Source of the DNA: Corylus avellana
Lineage: Eukaryota > Streptophyta > Magnoliopsida > Fagales > Betulaceae
Assembly (NCBI RefSeq): GCF_901000735.1
Contig: NC_081548.1
Coordinates: 1,612,001-1,676,000, forward strand
DNA length: 64,000 bases
Reading direction: 5' to 3'
Positions 58,713 to 64,000 of the stretch are shown here, piece by piece; position 1 is the stretch's first letter; each line of letters starts with the position of its first letter. The notes beneath the pieces were generated by a model. That model did no database searches. It was not told the origin of the DNA and saw only the letters and a list, made by a program, of their open reading frames with translations. The translations under genes were made by a program, and so were the position numbers.

Positions 58713-61700
58713 GGCTGACTCTCCTTGGCAGCCAAAAATCTCTTCTCCAGTTTAATAGACAAGTTTGAGAAAAATTGTGTCAATGTTAAAACCTTTCCTT
58801 GCTGTTATTTCTATTTTAAATTGGGCATGGCATTATTCTCCAAGAAAAATGGTTACAATAAGGGTAAGGGTCGGTATGGTTTTATGATTCAAAATATACG
58901 ATTTTGAAAAATGCAATTAAATGTTTTGTAAAATTATAATTTGGTCTTTAAAATCGTAATTTGACATTTAAACTTTGCAATTTTTTCAAGAAACTTTTCT
59001 CAATTTTGTTTAAAAACGCCATTTAAACTTTCAAGATTGCAGGGCCAAACAGATTCTAAGAGTCATAAAAGCCAAGGCTAGCTCTCAATTCCAATTGGGA
59101 ATGAGACAATACCGTTTGATTTCAGCAGGACCATACAAGAAAAAAATCTATTATATCCTACTCCTTCCACTTCCCACTCTCAAAAATCCTTTTCATATCC
59201 ATAGATGCATCAATAATTAAGTAGATGACACTGACACATCATCATCTTTGGTTTGCATTGCGTGTGGTTAACAAATTGATAAATCTAATAATGCTGATGT
59301 ATTTGCTTCCTTTGAGACATCCAAACACAGCCATATAATATGCATCTAGGAGACCCCAAGAGTGTGTGTATAAAAATGTACTTAAATCATATATATCTAG
59401 CTCTAAGAGTGTGAACATGAAGATATTTCAGACAAGCAAAAAAACCAAATTAAAAATTTCAATATGTTTTTGTCTTTCCCACTTTTGGTGATATATGTCT
59501 GTTTTAGCCGCAGCCATCAATTGATTTTTTATCTTTTTGTTTGAAAGATTAGGGAAACATGAGCCAACCCTTTCCACATTACCTTTATGGGAGTTTGCTT
59601 AAAACACAAAGACATAATTGGTTCCAACCAATACTTGTTTGCATAGAATGTCTTGGAATCTAATGAGTCCACACCTAACTCTTTTCTAGTTTTCTTCTAC
59701 ATATGTGGACACTTTCAAGGATGTAATGAGGCATGGAGAAGGATATTGGACCCCATTTTAAACAAACAAAATATGTAAAGAGTGATATTTGGGAATACTA
59801 CAGCTTTTACTACAAGTTCCTCATAACATTTATATTCAATCCTATAATCAACATTTTTTCTTTAAATTAATTATGACGAATCATACCTCAAAACCACCCA
59901 ACATCTGATTTTCGTTCATCCTCCGTATTAAAGAAAACGCTACAATGATATTTCATATATGAAGTATCACTGTATATCAATTTATCTTTTATTTTATCAA
60001 TTCCTATTTCCAAATTCTACTTCTCCGTTTAATTAGAGAAATGTTATAGGTACCAAATATTTTATGAAGAGAGACTTATCAAATTGATGTGTAACTCATT
60101 CATTGGAAATGATCAAAATAATTAATCAAGAAAAATGTAACGGGTACCAATAAATAAGCTCCACATTATTTTAGTACTCTTCTCTTGGTAAAAGATTTAG
60201 TACCTGTAGTATTTATCATTTAATTATTCCTTCTTTACGCCTAAAAGAAAGAATAAAAATTAAATCATTCTCCAAAATAAAGAATGAGACGTAGAGCGTT
60301 TTAAATTAAAAGTGGTTCTTTAAAATAGAAAAAGAAGAGCTATTCTTCAAAATTCGAAGAAAATTTTGAAAGATTTGATGCAAATGCTCTTATAAACTAC
60401 TATAAACGTACTGAAGTAGTTAAGATGAAATTTATCACGTCAACTACTTCTATTGCTTAATTTTCTCATTCCATGTGAGTTTGTAAACAATAATTGCACT
60501 GAAAGCTGTAATAATCAATGATTATTAAAAGAGTAAATTGTTGAAAATGAATGATGAGGCAGTTAACCCATCAAAATCTCTCTCTCTCTCTCTCGTGTTG
60601 TGAAAATTAAATCATGAGACACAGATTCCAGCTTTCTTCCACCACCCGGCACACGCCAGAAGTGGAGCCCGGCCTCCCGCCAAACAAGATTCCAATCATC
60701 GTAATCTCTCTCACCGTTTAGCTCTTTCTGTCTCTTTCCCATAAGAATCCAGCTATTTTAGACCCACTAAAAATGCATTATGGCCCACAGCCAAACAAGG
60801 TTCCAAGCATTATGAGAATGAGTGCTTATAATAAGGGCCACAAGACCGCCACTTGACCGTTTTCTTGGTGGCCAGCGATATATGTATATATATATATTTC
60901 TGGCCGGCCATGACAATGATGGCTTGACCTCTTAAGTTTCACAAATATCTCCCTGCAACCAAGTTGAAGTACCTGCACATGGAAACAACTTTATGGGTTT
61001 GGATTTTCCCCCGTGATCATAGCTGTTGCATTTACAAGGAATGCTTAACGTGGTGTAAGATATTAAGAGAGATGCCAGATTTTTTCTCCCTTTGTTTCGG
61101 CGTAAAATATATATATATATATATATATTTTAAAAAGTAGTTATGTTTGTTTGCAACCTGTAAAATGTTGCATTTAGTTGGTATGAAAAATCACTAAATA
61201 TATTTTTTTTAAAATTTTTTTTCTTCATATAATTTGAGGAGTTGCGACAGAGATAAAGAGAGATGGCGAGAAAAAGCTGTGGAGGAAGAGAGTATGTGAG
61301 AGTAAAAGGTTTTTAGATATGAGAATGAGATTTAGTGCAATTGTTTACCTATATTATTTATAATTTGGATAAATAATTGTAAGATGGTTTTTGTGGGATT
61401 CACCTATCTAAACAGGTATTCGGACAAATCGAGACTTTTTTGAGCAGGTAAGCCCACAATTGCTTTTCCAAGGGTGTTGGAGAGCATAAAAAATGGTATA
61501 TGCAGATGAGAAAGTGAATCATTTTACGCATTGTGAATGTTATTTTTTTTAGTCAATTGAAAATATTTTGAGATTGACCAACACTTTATATCGTGCTAAA
61601 CACTAAAAAATATTTTGAGATTGACCAACACTTCTACGCCGAAACCAACGGATGACTTGGAATTGAGTTCCATCATCAACAAGTTCGGCACCAATTACAT

Positions 61701-63634
61701 AATTTTCCAAGCAAAAGTAGACTTCTGTATGCAAGCCCTGACATTGTGGTCCTGTGGAAGTGGTGGAGTACTCCCCATTAGTCTAAGATTTACATTTCCC
61801 GTCTGTATTCCTGTTGAATTTTTGCTCTTTCTTCTGACAAAGTTGATCATCAATTTCACTTTGTCTTATTGTAGAAACTTCCAAATTGCTTTGTAAAAAT
61901 CGACCTTGTAAGATTTGGGATTCAATGAATCCTTTCACACAGGCACACAAATGTCACAAGCAAATTAAATAAAAACACATAGATTTTTGAAGTTTGGCAT
62001 CCTAATAATTTCATCAGATTAATTATGTTTTAAACCCAATTCTAGTACCATGATGATCTATGGTTCATATTGTATAACTATATATATTGGGCGCCTCAAC
62101 CCCTATATGGGTCTTGCTTCTATTTAATTAGTTAATAAAACTAATTCTTATCCATAAAAAAAAAAAAAAGTGTATGATTAATCAATATAATTACATATAC
62201 TAATCAAATTATAAGCCAAACTCAGGGTGAGATCTCCCATGATAAGAGGTAGACATTCAACCAGAGCATGTATGACACGCATGTACGTACCTTTAACGGT
62301 AACAGCATGGAATTTTCATCCCTCCATATCCCAATTCCCAACCTAGCTATCTATTATGCCTCCATCAACATAATCAGGTTTAGTCTGAAAGGAACCAGAT
62401 TATATACAATATGGTTCCATCAATCAATCTCTTTCAAGCCTCAAATTGAAATCTGCAAATCAATTCAATAACCGTTTTAATTACAATCTGCTGCATGGAC
62501 CCAACTGGTGAAACACATTAATCACCCAATTTTTGGAGGGTAATTATTTATCGTAATTCTAGCTCTTAATTATTCGGAAAAAAAAAAAAAAAAAAAATCC
62601 CTGATGATCATCTCAGATATCCTTGAACTCCATTCCTACTTCTTCATCTTCAAAGACTAAAATAGTTTACAAGAGTGTCAATTTCTATGCTAGCTTACAA
62701 TATGGCAAAATGAACTACGTACCACACGATATTTTTCAAGAAGCATTCTCATTTCTTCGCCTTTGTGCATACCTTTTCGTCTTAAAAGACTAAGCAGTTT
62801 ACAAAAGTGCCAACTTTTACCTCACAATATGATAAGATGGGCTATCTTCAGGAAACATTCTCATTTCTTTCTCCTTTGCACTTATTTGGCTGAACAGTGG
62901 AAAAGATTCCCTTTTTCTTAGCTTTTCTTTGTAATCTTCCAATTCTGAAATTGCACAATTATTGACCTTTGCAGGAATTCAACCCTAATCTCTCCCTTGG
63001 ATAGAGACAGGATATAGCATCCAGTGCAATATTGGGCCATGCTCACTTCAAAAGCATTAAAAAAATATGGAAAATTCCATGAGAATTTAAGGGTGCTAGG
63101 AAAATCAAGATAGCCTATAATAGATAATTAGAGGTTCATTGAATATGATAATTAGGGAATAGGTATAATTATTTTTTCAGCTATCTAATCTAATGACTCT
63201 ATTTTGTATAGATTCAACTATAAGCAGGCATGGATATATCTATGGGTGGTCCCTGGAGGGCAAAAAGAGAAAAAATAAAACCAATATATTGACTAAGTTT
63301 GTTAATTAAATTCTACCTAAAAGGAATTATATGTGATTTGTTGAAACTAAATGTGTCACATGAGAGATTAAGAAGCCCCAATTAAACTTGTCACCTTAAT
63401 TAACCCTCAAAATCTATGAAGCCACCCCTAATTTGCCCTCATAAAATATTCTGATTCCATCAAGGATTAAAAGTTTGGTTGAGCTTTGCACACCACTAGT
63501 TATATAAAGCTCAATTATTCAGGATACCCTTGAAATAGCATGAAATAGAAAAATTCAATTATTCAGGATACCCGTGAGAAATAGAAAAATTGTGGGTGAC
63601 GTGTAAGAATTGGCAATCTATTGAATTTCAAATT
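58713..63634. other. Long gene-poor intergenic region
   Basis: No convincing exon in nearly 5 kb. Items seen: a MITE at 60036-60218; CT-rich run at 60576-60595; (TA)n runs at about 60882-60897 and 61109-61129; a 27-bp direct repeat (AAAATATTTTGAGATTGACC) at 61560-61586 and 61607-61633; A run at 62155-62169 and 62578-62597; and a tandem duplication around 63502-63590 (CAATTATTCAGGATACCC). Confidence 0.45.
60036..60218. mobile_element. MITE with 8-bp TSD
   Basis: Inverted arms GAGAAATGTTATAGGTACC and (reverse complement of right) TGATAAATACTACAGGTAC extend about 60 bp (AAATATTTTATGAAGAGA against AAATCTTTTACCAAGAGA). TTTAATTA is repeated at 60028-60035 and 60219-60226. Confidence 0.7.
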
Positions 63635-63648
63635 AGTATATAATAAGG
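63635..63648 (+). promoter_or_regulatory. Candidate TATA box of the aspartyl protease gene
   Basis: AGTATATAATAAGG is about 100 bp before the ATG at 63742, a fitting distance. A (GA)18 tract (63692-63727) follows and would form most of the 5' leader. Confidence 0.5.
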
Positions 63649-63688
63649 CCAACAAAGACAATAAAAGTTCACATGCAGCAGCAGCATA

Positions 63689-63691
<3 letters not shown>

Positions 63692-63727
<36 letters not shown>
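63692..63727. repeat. (GA)n microsatellite in 5' leader
   Basis: An uninterrupted GA run ends 14 bp before the start codon at 63742. GA tracts in plant leaders bind GAGA-factor-type (BPC) proteins, so it may be regulatory. Confidence 0.75.
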
Positions 63728-63730
<3 letters not shown>

Positions 63731-63741
63731 CTAATTAAGCA

Positions 63742-63946
63742 ATGACCACTCCCAATTCCTCCTCCTTCCTTGGGTTTTTCCTCGTGACCACTCTTCTTGT
63801 ATTTCTTTCTTCTTCAAAGAAGCTGGGATTCGCCTTTGCAGGAAGACAGAAAATCGAGAGCAATAACCATCTTCTTCATCATCATACTCATACTGTGGAA
63901 GTCAGCTCTCTACTGCCATCAACCACTTGCAGCCCTTCTACCAAAG
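63742..63946 (+). CDS. First exon of an aspartyl-protease-like gene (AED1/At5g10770-like), 3' part outside window
   Basis: Encodes 68 residues plus one base before a GTATTT donor at 63947. After a polar start there is a signal peptide (SFLGFFLVTTLLVFLSSS), a His-rich stretch and VEVSSLLPSTTCSPSTKG. The last segment matches the propeptide start of plant A1 aspartyl proteases of the AED1/At5g10770 group, from memory. The catalytic Asp residues would lie in the next exon, which is not in the window. Such proteases are secreted to the apoplast and linked to defence signalling. Confidence 0.65.
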
Positions 63947-64000
63947 GTATTTGATTTAACACAACTTTGAAAAATCTCTCTCTCTCTCTCTGTCAAATTC

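Noticed and set aside
61615..61896. 93-codon plus-strand frame
   Set aside because: It starts inside a 27-bp direct repeat, has no known domain and no splice context; it is likely chance in AT-rich DNA.

Overview
The window is nuclear DNA of a dicotyledonous plant, probably a woody species. It is AT-rich, and the genes have many GT-AG introns rich in transposable elements. It carries class III peroxidase, PLS-type pentatricopeptide and chloroplast Rieske oxygenase genes, and L1-type LINEs with the TTACTTATCAAAA-type 3' end common in plants. The species cannot be fixed from the sequence; a rosid tree is a guess. Gene models were made by reading exons and splice sites and comparing with remembered protein families; no search was run.

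Layout. 1-19884 (+): the 3' three quarters of a dynamin-related protein 3 (DRP3) gene, whose introns hold a nearly full-length degenerate L1 (about 9551-15606), a 5'-truncated L1, several very short L1 3' ends with target-site duplications, a solo-LTR-like block and a MITE. 21041-24113 (-): a PTC52/PAO-family chloroplast Rieske oxygenase in three exons. 26051-31717 (+): lariat debranching enzyme DBR1 in nine exons. 34183-36642 (+): a secreted class III peroxidase in four exons, with MITEs in two introns and downstream. 37928-40057 (+): an intronless PLS/E-class PPR protein. 41685-47250 (+): an RRS1 ribosome-biogenesis gene that looks broken (lost splice donor, in-frame TGA, 20-bp frameshifting insertion). 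50358-56062 (+): translation initiation factor eIF3b in eleven exons. 56063-63741: a transposon-rich intergenic stretch with a complete 904-bp hAT-type element that carries a tRNA-Lys(CUU) relic. 63742-63946 (+): the first exon of an apoplastic aspartyl-protease-like gene running off the window.

The genes do not form a pathway. They are typical plant housekeeping neighbours (organelle fission, chlorophyll/Rieske metabolism, intron lariat turnover, cell wall peroxidase, organelle RNA editing, ribosome assembly, translation initiation). The most notable signals are the record of target-primed insertion in the introns, where L1 copies range from about 6 kb down to about 10 bp of element plus tail, and the layered inactivation of RRS1. 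I did not see a previously undescribed enzymatic or defence system.
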